A stretch of 64,000 nucleotides of DNA. Source: Archaeoglobus neptunius (GTDB lineage Archaea > Halobacteriota > Archaeoglobi > Archaeoglobales > Archaeoglobaceae). The translations under genes were made by a program, and so were the position numbers. Within the stretch, counting starts at the first letter, position 1; each line of letters opens with the position of its first letter. The stretch covers positions 62,001-126,000 of the forward strand of contig NZ_JAEKIW010000003.1 in assembly GCF_016757965.1 (NCBI RefSeq). The letters run 5' to 3'. The notes under the pieces were generated by a model that was not told where the DNA came from, ran no database searches, and saw nothing but the letters and a program-made list of their open reading frames with translations. Positions 1-9,041 of this stretch are shown here, piece by piece.

Positions 1-185
1 TTCTTATGCTCAGAGACGATTTGAAGCTGACGGTTTTGCTGGTTGAGCAGAACGTCCAGAGAGCCCTTGAGATAAGTGACTACGCCTATCTGCTTGTAAG
101 CGGAAGAGTGGCATTCGAAGGGAAAGCAGAGGATCTCTTGGAGCACGAAAAATTTGAGAAGCTCTGCATGGGCATTGTGGACTAA
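1..185 (+). CDS. livF: Branched-chain amino acid ABC transporter ATPase, C-terminal end (LivF-like)
   Basis: Only the last 60 codons are inside the window; the reading frame begins at base 3. The visible part has the H-loop-distal ABC ATPase ending, with [20 protein letters not shown] followed by [14 protein letters not shown]. This wording is typical of LivF, the second ATPase of high-affinity branched-chain amino acid importers. The rest of the operon would lie to the left. The stop overlaps the stop of the convergent helicase gene by 4 nt. Another Liv-like ATPase of the same class cannot be excluded. Confidence 0.75.
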   Translation, partial: LMLRDDLKLTVLLVEQNVQRALEISDYAYLLVSGRVAFEGKAEDLLEHEKFEKLCMGIVD

Positions 186-2098
186 CAAATTCTGCTGTAA
201 ATTCCTCTTCTCCTAACATATTCAATCAGCCTTCTGTACGTATCGTTTGAGGACAGGGTTTCTGAGTCGCCCACCATTATGAGCTTCCTTTTCGCCCGCG
301 TAATTGAAACGTTGAGCCTCCTCAGGTCATCAAGAAAGCCAATCTCCCTTTTTCGATTGCTACGCACAAATGATATCACCACAACCTCCCTCTCCCTCCC
401 CTGAAAGCCGTCAACCGTGCTCACATCAACCCTAACCCTTCTTCTCAGAAAATCCACCTGATCTTCGTACGGTGTTATAACACATATCCAGTCTTCCTTT
501 ACCCCCATTCCAACCAGACCGTCCACGATCCTCTCAACGATTCTGCATTCAAGCCTGTTGTACCTTGAGGGGGAGTCTGCGAGCTTGCTTTCCCATCTGT
601 CAGGACAGTCTGATGTGTCCACGAATACTATAGGCTCTGCAGGGTCTAGGACCTCCCAATCCGCCCTGCCGTTAATAAGGTCACTGAGGGTGATTTTCCT
701 CACACTTTCATGCGCCTTTATTCTGCCTCCGTAAAACTCTCTGCTTGGAAACTCCATTATCCTCTCATTCATCCTGTACTGAACGTCCAGGAGACGAGAT
801 TTCTCGGGAAATCTGTCAATCAGCATTTCGAAAAGTGTATTGCTCAATTCTCTGGCCTCAAGCACCGTAGGTGGAAGCTGCTTGTGATCACCTGCCAAAA
901 CGAACTTTCTGGCCTTGCTGATGGGTATGAGGATGCTCGGAATCGTAGCCTGTGTGGCCTCATCAATCACAACCACATCAAAATTTCCATCAAGGACGAA
1001 TGCCATAGAATTTGTTGCGAGAACGACTTCAGAATTCTCGATAATTTCCTTTGCTATGGACTCCTCAATTTCCCTCATCTTGCTATAAATTTTATCCAGC
1101 TCTCTTCTTAGCTCTATCCACCTTGCCATAGAGATGATCTTATCCGCCGACAGGCCCCTCAACCCCCTACCTTCTCTTGCCAGTCTGAAGATTTCTTCAT
1201 CACTCATACCCCTTCGCAGAGCAGGAACGGGCTTTGTAAGGGTATCCATATCCTTTTCAAGCTTTTCAACTGTCATCTTGAGCTTTTTAATCTCCTCGTA
1301 GGTTGTATGGCTGCAGATCTGGTGTGAGAGTGTGAAGGTTTTAAGCCTGTGATCCACTCTTGCAGGATGCCCGACTCTGACTATTCTGAGATCAGAGAGA
1401 ATTTCAACAAGATTGTCCACAGCAGTATTGCTCTCAGCAGTAACCAGAACCCTCTCACCACTTTTAACCAGTTGTCTGACAACTTCAGCCAGGGTTCTCG
1501 TCTTACCCGTCCCGAAGGGTCCATGGATCAGGAAAAAGTCCGGAGACCCCAGTGCAAGTGACACTGCCTCTCTCTGCGCGCTGTTAAGCTTGTCGTCCAG
1601 CGGTGTAAAATGAATTTTACTGTTCTCCAATGGCTCTTCAATACCAAGGGCCAGTTTTAACGCCCTTACTCCACTGGCATTCAGATTCTGCAGATTCTCA
1701 ATCCACCTTTTGAATGTGAGATCGCTTGCAAACAGATCTACCCTCACATCCTTCAAAGCCCAGTCGGGGACAGTTTCAAGAGCTACGGTGATGTATCTGC
1801 TTCCTTTTTCCGCCACAACTCCTCTCAGGTCACTCTTAAGTGGGTCTCCTCTGCTGACTATTACCTCATCGCCAACAGATATCTCAGTCTCAATCTCTCT
1901 CCTTCTCCCGTATCTGACAAGTTTGAATCCAAACTCTTCACCAGCAATCTTTCCTCTCAAACCCAGAATCGCTCTCCCCTTCTTCTCCCTTTTCTCTCCG
2001 CTGAGTCTTTTCATTTCTTCAATCATCGTCTTGATCTGGGCATCTCTCTCGATACGGGTTAGTTCCAGAAGTCTTTTTTGAAACTTTTCGGGTTCCAC
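182..2098 (-). CDS. UPF1/IGHMBP2-like superfamily 1 DNA/RNA helicase
   Basis: A 638-residue superfamily 1B helicase. Walker A is [15 protein letters not shown] near residue 195, motif II is [11 protein letters not shown] near 375, motif III is GDHKQLPPT, and the C-terminal RecA domain has [19 protein letters not shown] and [16 protein letters not shown] (motifs V and VI). The first 150 residues form the beta-barrel region seen in IGHMBP2-type enzymes. Family members unwind nucleic acids 5'-3' using ATP. The ATG at 2098 is the first start and gives full family length. Its exact cellular substrate in archaea is not known from sequence. Confidence 0.9.
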   Translation of the reverse strand: MEPEKFQKRLLELTRIERDAQIKTMIEEMKRLSGEKREKKGRAILGLRGKIAGEEFGFKLVRYGRRREIETEISVGDEVIVSRGDPLKSDLRGVVAEKGSRYITVALETVPDWALKDVRVDLFASDLTFKRWIENLQNLNASGVRALKLALGIEEPLENSKIHFTPLDDKLNSAQREAVSLALGSPDFFLIHGPFGTGKTRTLAEVVRQLVKSGERVLVTAESNTAVDNLVEILSDLRIVRVGHPARVDHRLKTFTLSHQICSHTTYEEIKKLKMTVEKLEKDMDTLTKPVPALRRGMSDEEIFRLAREGRGLRGLSADKIISMARWIELRRELDKIYSKMREIEESIAKEIIENSEVVLATNSMAFVLDGNFDVVVIDEATQATIPSILIPISKARKFVLAGDHKQLPPTVLEARELSNTLFEMLIDRFPEKSRLLDVQYRMNERIMEFPSREFYGGRIKAHESVRKITLSDLINGRADWEVLDPAEPIVFVDTSDCPDRWESKLADSPSRYNRLECRIVERIVDGLVGMGVKEDWICVITPYEDQVDFLRRRVRVDVSTVDGFQGREREVVVISFVRSNRKREIGFLDDLRRLNVSITRAKRKLIMVGDSETLSSNDTYRRLIEYVRRRGIYSRIC

Positions 2099-2132
2099 AC
2101 CCCTCTGTAGCGTCGAGATTGAAAAGGATAAC

Positions 2133-2142
2133 TTTAATATAT
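2133..2142 (+). promoter_or_regulatory. TATA-like box of the PAS histidine kinase gene
   Basis: TTTAATATAT is centred 29 nt before an in-frame ATG at 2167. A box at that spacing puts transcription start at or just before the ATG, so it supports a leaderless mRNA and argues against the upstream TTG at 2119. Confidence 0.55.
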
Positions 2143-2166
2143 CTTATGGTCGTTGTTATTATTATA

Positions 2167-3534
2167 ATGATATCCAGTTCAACACAGTATGGCGAAAGAT
2201 TCTGGAAGGATGTCGTTGAGAACTCCCTAACGGGCGTTATTATTGTCGATGAGAGCCTGAAAATAAGATACGTTAACAGAATAATCGAAATTACGACCGG
2301 CTACACAAAGGAGGAGTTTCGCAGGATGAGTGTTTTTGAACTGATCCCTGAAGAGGAGCATCATAAAATACTCGATGCATACAGGAAGGGTTTGGGTGGA
2401 GAACAGATTTTTATGGAAAACAGATACATCACCAAGGACAAACAGGTGAGATGGGCCTGGGGGTTTATTTTACCGGCCGAAATTGGTGGAGAAAGAATCG
2501 GTGTGACAAACTGGATTGATATCACTGGACTAAAGAGGTATGAGAAAAAGCTCAGAGAGAGTGAGGAGTTCCATCGCTCTCTCATAGAGGAATTTATCAC
2601 GCCAGTTGCTGTAATTCAGGATGGCAGACTGGTTTACGTCAACAGGATATTTGAAAAAAACACCGGGTATCGGAAAGACGAGTTGATCGGGAAAGACCCT
2701 CTTGAGCTGCTGGTCCATCCGGAAGACAGAGATTTATTCAAAAGATGCATTGATGGGGGCAACTCAAAAGATTACGAAATCCATAACTTTTTCAGGATAA
2801 AAACAAAATCGGGCCGGGAGAGATGGATGGCAATCAGGCTGTCAGAAATAACGTACAGGGGGAGAGAAGCTGTAGCCATAACCAGCGTAGACATGACGGA
2901 GTTGCATAGATTGACCGAAGAACTGAGGCGAAAAAACGAGTATCTTTCTCTGCTTAACAAGGTTCTCAGACATGACATACTCAACGATCTCACCATTATA
3001 AGGGCAGCACTTGAACTGAAAGATGAGAAGCTGATAAAGGCGGCAAGATCAAGAGTAGACAGGATATCAGAGCTTATTGACGAAATAAAAATCCTTGAAG
3101 AGGCTGGAAAGGAGAAAAGGGTGCTAAATCTGGCCGAAGTCGTGAGGGAAATAGCTGAAATGTACAGAGACGCCGCGGTGGTAAAACTCAATCTGGAAGA
3201 TGTCCATGTTTCCGCAAATGAGGGTATCAAGACCGTGATTCAGAACGTTTTGAACAACGCCGTGAAGCACTCGGAAAGATTTCCGGTCGAGATTGAGATT
3301 GAAACGATGGTGGAGGGGGACTGGATCGTTTTGAGAATAGCCGACAACGGCAGGGGGGTTCCCGATGAAATCAAGGCAAAAATATTTGACGAAGGTTTTA
3401 CAACCGGTGGAGGAAGTGGTCTCGGGCTGTTTATCGTGAAAAACATAACCGAACTCTATGGGGGAAAGGTTGAGGTTAAAGACAATGACCCGTCCGGAGC
3501 AGTTTTCGAGATAAGACTTCCAAAAAGTTTCTAG
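2167..3534 (+). CDS. PAS-PAS sensor histidine kinase
   Basis: Soluble kinase of about 455 residues with two PAS domains (about 10-120 and 130-250), then a dimerisation helix with the phospho-acceptor in VLRHDILNDLTIIRAA and a HATPase_c domain (N box NVLNNAVKHS, G1 DNGRGVP, G2 GGGSGLGLFIV). I chose the ATG at 2167 because a TATA-like box lies 29 nt upstream and because the paralogue at 54690 starts at the equivalent place. The TTG at 2119 would only add a spurious hydrophobic stretch. No response regulator is adjacent, so its partner and signal are unknown. The stop overlaps the convergent DUF166 gene. Confidence 0.88.
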   Translation: MISSSTQYGERFWKDVVENSLTGVIIVDESLKIRYVNRIIEITTGYTKEEFRRMSVFELIPEEEHHKILDAYRKGLGGEQIFMENRYITKDKQVRWAWGFILPAEIGGERIGVTNWIDITGLKRYEKKLRESEEFHRSLIEEFITPVAVIQDGRLVYVNRIFEKNTGYRKDELIGKDPLELLVHPEDRDLFKRCIDGGNSKDYEIHNFFRIKTKSGRERWMAIRLSEITYRGREAVAITSVDMTELHRLTEELRRKNEYLSLLNKVLRHDILNDLTIIRAALELKDEKLIKAARSRVDRISELIDEIKILEEAGKEKRVLNLAEVVREIAEMYRDAAVVKLNLEDVHVSANEGIKTVIQNVLNNAVKHSERFPVEIEIETMVEGDWIVLRIADNGRGVPDEIKAKIFDEGFTTGGGSGLGLFIVKNITELYGGKVEVKDNDPSGAVFEIRLPKSF

Positions 3535-4373
3535 AGCACCACATCTTTTATGTGCTCCGGAATATCCTCATCACCCTCATATCCGAGAGCCTTGTCCACC
3601 GCATGTCTTGCAATGTATCCGGCTATGTGGAGGAGCGTTTCGTTGTACTCGTTATCCCTCTCCATACTTGCCGTGCATGGAAAGCTGTGATGAGCCTCAG
3701 AAACAACATTCCACAGTTCCCTCATCTCCCCTCTGACAACCTCTGAGAAATCGAAACCCCTCAGCTTAATTCCGATGTAATATGCACATCCACATGGCTG
3801 AGTCCTCAGGATTCTCACGTAGGCCTTTCCGTCCTCCAGAATGTCAATTTCGAACTCCGGGTAACCTATTCCCATCTCATCTATCATCCTGTTTATCGTG
3901 GGATGTTCCTCACTTTTCCTGAGATTGCAGAATGGTTTGGGTGCAGCAAACTCGATTCCGAGTTCTTCACATTTCTCCTTTATCTGTTTTGCAAGACCTG
4001 GCGAACACCACCCGGGCTCTTCAACCGGAACCACGAGAGCCTTTACCCTCCCCTCAAGCTTTTCCGGTAGCACCGCCAGTACATCTGGATGCAGGTTGAT
4101 CGCAACGGCTATATCGGCGTCGGGTATGACCTTCGGAAGAAAATCCTCTGCATTTTCGATAAAATCAGGCATTGTTGTAGGGTCGGGCATTGAGAATGCA
4201 GCGATGATGTTCTTTGAGAAGTTGTACAGTCCCTCCTTACACTGTGTGCATCCGTCAATGCCGCAGGCTCCGTAAGCAGGGCATGAGTTGGGGTAGTTCA
4301 TTATATTGGCAATGAATCTCTCTCCGAAAAATCCATGCTGGAACACTACAAGTTTCAAATCCGATGTGAACAT
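3531..4373 (-). CDS. DUF166 family protein
   Basis: A 280-residue protein matching the archaeal DUF166 family, which older annotations sometimes call thymidylate-synthase-like without strong support. It is rich in cysteines, including CPAYGACGIDGCTQC near residue 32, PFCNL near 146 and QPCGCAY near 195, suggesting a metal or Fe-S site. The C-terminal part has SEAHHSFPCTASMERDNEYN. No enzyme activity can be assigned from the sequence. It is convergent with the kinase gene and separated by about 100 bp from the divergent YkgJ-like gene. Confidence 0.75.
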   Translation of the reverse strand: MFTSDLKLVVFQHGFFGERFIANIMNYPNSCPAYGACGIDGCTQCKEGLYNFSKNIIAAFSMPDPTTMPDFIENAEDFLPKVIPDADIAVAINLHPDVLAVLPEKLEGRVKALVVPVEEPGWCSPGLAKQIKEKCEELGIEFAAPKPFCNLRKSEEHPTINRMIDEMGIGYPEFEIDILEDGKAYVRILRTQPCGCAYYIGIKLRGFDFSEVVRGEMRELWNVVSEAHHSFPCTASMERDNEYNETLLHIAGYIARHAVDKALGYEGDEDIPEHIKDVVL

Positions 4374-4480
4374 GTTCTTTTTTAATTCCCCTGTAGATAT
4401 AATGATTCTCCCTAAGACTTTCGAAATTCATCAGCCTCGTAGTAGCTAATTTTTTAAATTATCAGGTTTAATTATTAATT

Positions 4481-4891
4481 GTGGAACTCGTGACCTGGAA
4501 AAGAGTTGCAGGCTGGAGGTGCCGGCGCTGCGGAAAGTGCTGCAGAGACCTTGATATCATGGTCACGCCTGAAGAGGAAAGGAGACTGCAGAAGTACGGT
4601 GAAGTTTTTGAAAGAGGCAAAATACTGACATATCTCAGGAAATTAAACGGGAAATGCATTTTTCTGAGAGGAAACACGTGTACAATTTACAGTGAACGTC
4701 CAATGGCATGTGTAAAGTACCCCTTCTACTTCAGATTGAAAGGCGATGCAGAGGCTTTCTTTCAGGGTATCTACGTTTACGTCGATCCTTCATGCCCCGG
4801 ACTGAAAATAACCCGGTGTCCTGTCCCAAATTTTGAAATCGCCGCCATCATCTACCAGTTGCTGAAAAATGAAAAACTTATTATAGTGTAA
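4481..4891 (+). CDS. YkgJ-family zinc/iron-chelating (CxxCxxxCC) protein
   Basis: A 136-residue protein with the family cysteine signature RCRRCGKCCRDLDI near residue 13, followed by GKCIFLRGNTCTIYSERPMAC near 57-77. These cysteines are characteristic of the YkgJ/UPF0153 family, thought to bind Fe-S or zinc, with no proven general function. The GTG at 4481 follows an AT-rich stretch with TTTAATTATT about 12-20 nt away. The next gene begins 15 nt downstream, so the two may be cotranscribed. Confidence 0.8.
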   Translation: MELVTWKRVAGWRCRRCGKCCRDLDIMVTPEEERRLQKYGEVFERGKILTYLRKLNGKCIFLRGNTCTIYSERPMACVKYPFYFRLKGDAEAFFQGIYVYVDPSCPGLKITRCPVPNFEIAAIIYQLLKNEKLIIV

Positions 4892-4906
4892 TTTCAATAT
4901 TGAAAT

Positions 4907-5269
4907 ATGGAAAAGGTGAGGGTACTTAGTTTGTCCTTTGCTCTGGTTAACGTTGCCGATTACATCACCACTGTTGAGGGTATTAATCACGGATTTCATG
5001 AGCTGAACAGCCTAGTGGCATCTTTAACCCCCGGTTTATTCCTCATGTTAAAAATTCTGATAGTATCCTCAATCACGGCCTTAATCATGCTTACCTGCGA
5101 TCTCAGAAAGAGAAATGTTTACGCAAGAGGTGTTTACGTGGGTCTTATCGCCGGAATGGGCATCTCAACAGTTGTTATTGCAGTAATAGCAGCCCACAAC
5201 GCACTGCTTCTGGTCGGTTTTCCGGAAATTGAAATTGTGACCAGAATATTCTCAAATATTCTGATCTAA
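4907..5269 (+). CDS. DUF5658-like small membrane protein
   Basis: A 120-residue membrane protein with about four hydrophobic segments. The N-terminal part has D-YITT-x7-G-x-H-E-L-N (residues 18-34), the pattern of DUF5658 proteins in which an Asp, a Thr pair and a Glu-Asn pair lie in the first two helices. Its function is unknown. It follows the YkgJ-like gene by 15 nt and overlaps the convergent S27e gene by 18 nt. Confidence 0.65.
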   Translation: MEKVRVLSLSFALVNVADYITTVEGINHGFHELNSLVASLTPGLFLMLKILIVSSITALIMLTCDLRKRNVYARGVYVGLIAGMGISTVVIAVIAAHNALLLVGFPEIEIVTRIFSNILI

Positions 5270-5440
5270 AACCTCCAGAACCTCGGCTTTCAGGCTCCCC
5301 TTCCCACCTGTGGGTTCTGCGAGAGTTCTGCCGCAAATCAAACACTTGACAACCGTTGATGGGTGGTCAAAGATCGTCTGCTCGTGCTCGCAATCCGGAC
5401 ACTTCACCTTAATGAACTTGCTTTTTTTGACTGCCAACAT
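5252..5440 (-). CDS. rps27e: Ribosomal protein S27e (eS27)
   Basis: A 62-residue zinc-ribbon protein of the small ribosomal subunit. The four zinc cysteines are in [14 protein letters not shown] and [20 protein letters not shown] start it at the ATG at 5440, which has GGTGGT directly upstream and lies 10 nt after the L44e stop. The in-frame codon at 5470 would sit inside the L44e gene. It is the third gene of an operon with L44e and Gins51. Confidence 0.93.
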   Translation of the reverse strand: MLAVKKSKFIKVKCPDCEHEQTIFDHPSTVVKCLICGRTLAEPTGGKGSLKAEVLEVLDQNI

Positions 5441-5450
5441 TACCACCCCC

Positions 5451-5732
5451 TTACCTCTCCACAAGCTCAAATCTCTTTGCCCTCCAGGTCGGGCGGTGAT
5501 GGGCTTTCTTGCATTCCGTACATCTGAACCTTATGTTGACCCTTTTGGTCGGCTTATCTCCTCCGGGAACCTTGCTGAACTTACCGAGATTTCCGACCTT
5601 TCCCCGCCTTGCCTTCTGTCTGTTAATCCATTTCAGCGAACTGGCCTTTCCCTTGCTAACCTTCTCCACTTCATGCAACGTGTGTTTTCCGCAATATTTG
5701 CAGAACGTTTTAATTTTCTTGGGATATTTCAT
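5451..5732 (-). CDS. rpl44e: Ribosomal protein L44e (eL42)
   Basis: A 93-residue basic protein of the large subunit near the E site. It has the zinc-binding pairs [20 protein letters not shown] and [12 protein letters not shown] and the conserved [15 protein letters not shown] core. The start overlaps the end of the Gins51 gene by 23 nt and S27e follows closely, forming a replication-translation operon common in euryarchaea. Confidence 0.95.
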   Translation of the reverse strand: MKYPKKIKTFCKYCGKHTLHEVEKVSKGKASSLKWINRQKARRGKVGNLGKFSKVPGGDKPTKRVNIRFRCTECKKAHHRPTWRAKRFELVER

Positions 5733-6297
5733 CCTCTTTCACCTCTATCCTCTCTGCAACACCACCTTTTATCAGAGCATCAGCATTCAACTGAGGGAGT
5801 GTAACCACATCTTCTTTCCTCAATTTATATGTTTTTCCGTCAACACCCTGTATTTCAACATCTTTTTTAATCCTTACAAGTACTTTGTCATCCCTTTTGC
5901 GGATCTCTCCCTCAATAACGCTTTTCTTGAACTCCCTGATGATTTCCATAAGCCTCTTGAAAAAAGATCTCTCGTTACTGCACATATTTTCAATATCGCT
6001 CGTCATCTGCTGACCGCATACCTCAGCCCATGCAGCATTGATTATCTTGCCAGTCCTGAGCTCAAAAATCTTTCTTTGCAGCCGCCTCAACGCCCGTATT
6101 TCATCTTCGTATCTGAAAAAGTCAAAATCATTGGCGGAGGCTTTAAGCTCCTCTAGTTCCTTTATTCTTGCTCTTATTTTTTCATATAGCTCGTCATCAA
6201 TTTTGGAGAGATGGTGACGGTTCTTCTCAACGAGGAGGAGCAACTCATCTATGTTCATCAAAGTCCTTACGAGTTCCTGAACTTTAATGTTGTTCAT
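5710..6297 (-). CDS. GINS complex subunit Gins51 (Sld5/Psf1-like)
   Basis: A 195-residue subunit of the archaeal GINS complex, which joins MCM and GAN/Cdc45-like proteins in the replicative helicase assembly. The N-terminal half is helical (residues 1-110). The C-terminal B domain, with VRIKKDVEIQGVDGKTYKL and LPQLNADALIKGGVAERIEV, is characteristic of the Gins51 paralogue, which has the A-B domain order. It overlaps the following L44e gene by 23 nt. Confidence 0.85.
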   Translation of the reverse strand: MNNIKVQELVRTLMNIDELLLLVEKNRHHLSKIDDELYEKIRARIKELEELKASANDFDFFRYEDEIRALRRLQRKIFELRTGKIINAAWAEVCGQQMTSDIENMCSNERSFFKRLMEIIREFKKSVIEGEIRKRDDKVLVRIKKDVEIQGVDGKTYKLRKEDVVTLPQLNADALIKGGVAERIEVKEDEISQEN

Positions 6298-6329
6298 AAT
6301 CTTTAAATCTTAGATAGCCAAGAACCTAC

Positions 6330-7322
6330 ATGGAGTTCCGTAAAGAGATTGAGGTGGCAAAGGTTCTTGTTGGCGGTAAGGTTGACGAAAGCGTTGTAGA
6401 AATTCGTTACGACCCTTTAACCCTCCAAACAACGAGAATCGTAAAGAAGAACTTTCCCATACAGAGCGGTGACTTTTCGGAGGAAATTGAGAGCACAAAA
6501 AGCTGGTGCCCTTTTTGCTCTGAAAGGATTGATCAAATGGCTGCCCGCGACCCGGAGATCATGAACGGGGAGCTTTGGAAAAGGGGTGAGGCGGTACTAT
6601 TCTCAAACCTCATGCCTTACTCAAAGCACTCCCTCGTTTTGAGGTTGACGGAAAATCACTTTGTCGGCGTTTCGGAGTTTAAAACCAAGCATTTCATCGA
6701 TGCCTTTATTCTGGTTCAGGATTACATCAAAAAGATACCTGACGGGAAATACTATGTAACAATCGGTATGAACTACCTGAAACCTGCAGGAAGCAGCATA
6801 ATGCATCCCCATATTCAGGTCATGATTTCTGAAGTTTCCACGGACTACTTTGCGAGACTTGACTGGAGTGCACTGGAGTTCATGGAATCCAACGGGGTAG
6901 ATTACTGGAAGAAGCTTGTGGAGGATGAGATAGAGGGGGAGAGATATGTCGGAAGGACTGACAAAACCGAATGGATTGCGGCTTTCGCTCCAAAGGGCTT
7001 CTTCCACATAATGGGTATCCCGGAGGAAAGGGAGTTTGCAGAGATGAGTGAGGAACAGCTTAAAGGCATTTCCAGCGGAATTGTAAAAATTCTGCGATAT
7101 TATGGCAGTAAAAATCTCAACTCGTTTAACTTCACGCTCTACTGTGCTGACAGGCTTGGAGAGCACTTCAGAACGAACTTCCACATTGTGGCGAGATCTC
7201 CTTTCGGCAAGTATTACTGGTGTGACGTGTTCTACCCCAAAATGCTCCACGACGAGAGCGTTGTATTTTTCACACCAGAGGAGTATGCCAGAGAGATCAA
7301 GGAACGCTGGGAGGAGCTATGA
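6330..7322 (+). CDS. Galactose-1-phosphate uridylyltransferase family protein (GalT-like)
   Basis: A 330-residue HIT-superfamily nucleotidyltransferase. It has a zinc-type WCPFC motif near residue 50 and the nucleotidyl-transfer centre GSSIMHPHIQ near residue 155, where the second His of HPH would carry the nucleotide. The C-terminal half repeats the fold and has RTNFHIVARSPFG. CTTTAAATCT at 6301-6310 lies about 24 nt before the ATG, so the mRNA is probably leaderless. The gene overlaps the next by 4 nt (ATGA). The true sugar substrate in this organism is not shown. Confidence 0.85.
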   Translation: MEFRKEIEVAKVLVGGKVDESVVEIRYDPLTLQTTRIVKKNFPIQSGDFSEEIESTKSWCPFCSERIDQMAARDPEIMNGELWKRGEAVLFSNLMPYSKHSLVLRLTENHFVGVSEFKTKHFIDAFILVQDYIKKIPDGKYYVTIGMNYLKPAGSSIMHPHIQVMISEVSTDYFARLDWSALEFMESNGVDYWKKLVEDEIEGERYVGRTDKTEWIAAFAPKGFFHIMGIPEEREFAEMSEEQLKGISSGIVKILRYYGSKNLNSFNFTLYCADRLGEHFRTNFHIVARSPFGKYYWCDVFYPKMLHDESVVFFTPEEYAREIKERWEEL

Positions 7323-8329
7323 TTGTTGAGTCCTATCTGTACGAAAAGCTGAACGGAGAGGTGAGGTGCAACACCTGCTGGCATCGATGCAAGCTCAAAG
7401 AGGGAAAGTGGGGAATTTGCAGAACCAGAAAGAATGAAGATGGAGTTTTGAAAGTGTACAACTACGGGATGGCATCTTCAATAGCCCTCGATCCGATAGA
7501 GAAAAAGCCCCTGAACAATTTTAAGCCCGGAACCAAGGTGCTGTCTTTCGGAAGCGTTAGCTGCAACTTTAGATGCCTGCACTGTCAGAACTACGAAATC
7601 GCATTTGCAGACCTAAATTACACCTACATCAGGGAAATTGATCCCGGTGGAGTTCTAAGAATGTGCATGGACAGAAATGCGGACGGTGTAGCATGGACAT
7701 ACAACGAGCCTTCGATATGGCATGAGTTCGCTCTCGATAGCTCAAGACTTGTTAAGAACTCAGGATTTTTCGTCGTGTACGTAACAAACGGATATATGAC
7801 TCCAGAGGCCGTAGATCAGTTTGAGGGGATTCTCGACGCTGCCAACGTCGATGTGAAGGCCTTCAGTGAAAGATTTTACAGAAAGGTTTGCAAGGCCAGT
7901 CTGGAAAACGTTATCAGAAGTGTTGAGTACATGCACAGAAAGGGAGTTTTTCTGGAGCTTACATACCTCATAATTCCGGGTGAGAACGACGACAGGGAGG
8001 AGATCAGGGAATTCGCAGAATGGGTTGTGTCAGTTGACGCAAGAATTCCCGTTCACTTTTCAAGATTCCATCCGGACTTCAGGATGATGGATAGGTCAGC
8101 AACACCGGTCGAGAAAATCGAAGAGGCAATAGGTATTGCGAAGAAAGCGGGTATTGAATACGTCTACGCAGGCAACGTTTGGGGTCATGAATACGAGAAT
8201 ACGTACTGCCCGAACTGCGGAGAACTTCTGATAGCACGGGAGGGTTTCTACGTTTACAACATAAATGTGGTAAAGGATCAACCACCGAGATGTCCAAATT
8301 GCGGTTACGAGCAAAACATCATTCTTTAA
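7319..8329 (+). CDS. amrS: AmmeMemoRadiSam-system radical SAM enzyme (AmrS family)
   Basis: A 336-residue radical SAM protein. Two cysteines and CxxxC-like ligands occur early (CNTCWHRCKLKEGKWGIC), then the SAM cluster motif CNFRCLHCQN near residue 81, and a C-terminal pair of CxxC motifs (YCPNCGELL, RCPNCGYEQ) like a rubredoxin-type knuckle. This matches AmrS, named for its genomic association with AMMECR1 and MEMO1, neither of which is next to it here. Its reaction is not established. It is translationally coupled (ATGA) to the GalT-like gene. Confidence 0.85.
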   Translation: MIVESYLYEKLNGEVRCNTCWHRCKLKEGKWGICRTRKNEDGVLKVYNYGMASSIALDPIEKKPLNNFKPGTKVLSFGSVSCNFRCLHCQNYEIAFADLNYTYIREIDPGGVLRMCMDRNADGVAWTYNEPSIWHEFALDSSRLVKNSGFFVVYVTNGYMTPEAVDQFEGILDAANVDVKAFSERFYRKVCKASLENVIRSVEYMHRKGVFLELTYLIIPGENDDREEIREFAEWVVSVDARIPVHFSRFHPDFRMMDRSATPVEKIEEAIGIAKKAGIEYVYAGNVWGHEYENTYCPNCGELLIAREGFYVYNINVVKDQPPRCPNCGYEQNIIL

Positions 8330-9041
8330 GGTGGTTTCTGATTATTTCGTCAACATTTTTTCTCACCGCAGAATAGTCATACGTGCATTCAACGATGTTT
8401 CCTGCCATCAGGCCGTTGAGGTTTCTCGGGTTGAATGGCTTTCTGCCACCGTACACGACTAGTGTGTCTGCCCTAAACTCCTCACCATCAACCTCAACCC
8501 TCTCAACTCTTTTTCTCCCGAACACCTCCGCAGGCTCTGTTGAATTCACGACCTCAACATCGTAGTCCATACTCACAAACTGCGAAGATGCAGTATCCAC
8601 AACTTCACCTCCAGTCCTTGCAAGAACCAGCACCCTGCTCCCGATCCTGAATCCAAAGGCCAGCAACCTCAAAGCCGTTTCGAGGGTGTAAATACCGGCA
8701 ACTCTTTTTCCATAAACTCTGCTTGCCGCCGGTGTTAGATCGGTAGCTCCAGTACAGATTACCGCCTTCGCATCACAGGTCTCAACACCTCTGGCACTCA
8801 GTACCTTAAAGGGCACGGTTGATAAAACACAGCCCTTCCTCACGTCCAGATCTTCACTCAGCTCGTTAATTTCAGAAATAAACTCACCGTATTGGTCTTT
8901 AAACTCTTCTAGCTTTTCAAAAATTCGCAGCTCCCCTCCCACAACTCCCGCATCATAGAGGATTGCATCAAACCCCATGTCCGTCAGAGCCCTGGCTACC
9001 CTCAAACCGGCATATCCGGCACCAACTACTGCATACTCCAT
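8319..9041 (-). CDS. Small FAD/NAD(P)-binding oxidoreductase paired with GlpA-like gene
   Basis: A 240-residue protein with an N-terminal Rossmann motif (YAVVGAGYAGLRVARAL), a central ICTGATDLTPA stretch typical of pyridine-nucleotide disulfide-type oxidoreductases, and no redox CxxC. It is shorter than usual family members (about 400 residues). It overlaps the upstream GlpA-like gene by 16 nt, so the two are probably subunits of one complex, with this one as a nucleotide-handling partner. The substrate is inferred only from that context. Confidence 0.7.
   Translation of the reverse strand: MEYAVVGAGYAGLRVARALTDMGFDAILYDAGVVGGELRIFEKLEEFKDQYGEFISEINELSEDLDVRKGCVLSTVPFKVLSARGVETCDAKAVICTGATDLTPAASRVYGKRVAGIYTLETALRLLAFGFRIGSRVLVLARTGGEVVDTASSQFVSMDYDVEVVNSTEPAEVFGRKRVERVEVDGEEFRADTLVVYGGRKPFNPRNLNGLMAGNIVECTYDYSAVRKNVDEIIRNHLKE

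Noticed and set aside
4374-4480. Possible C/D-box small RNA on the minus strand (CTGATGA near 4432)
   Set aside because: No D box at a suitable distance and no convincing terminal stem.
5509-6156. A 215-aa plus-strand ORF over L44e and Gins51
   Set aside because: Low-complexity antisense of two well-recognised genes; no promoter or ribosome-binding site.
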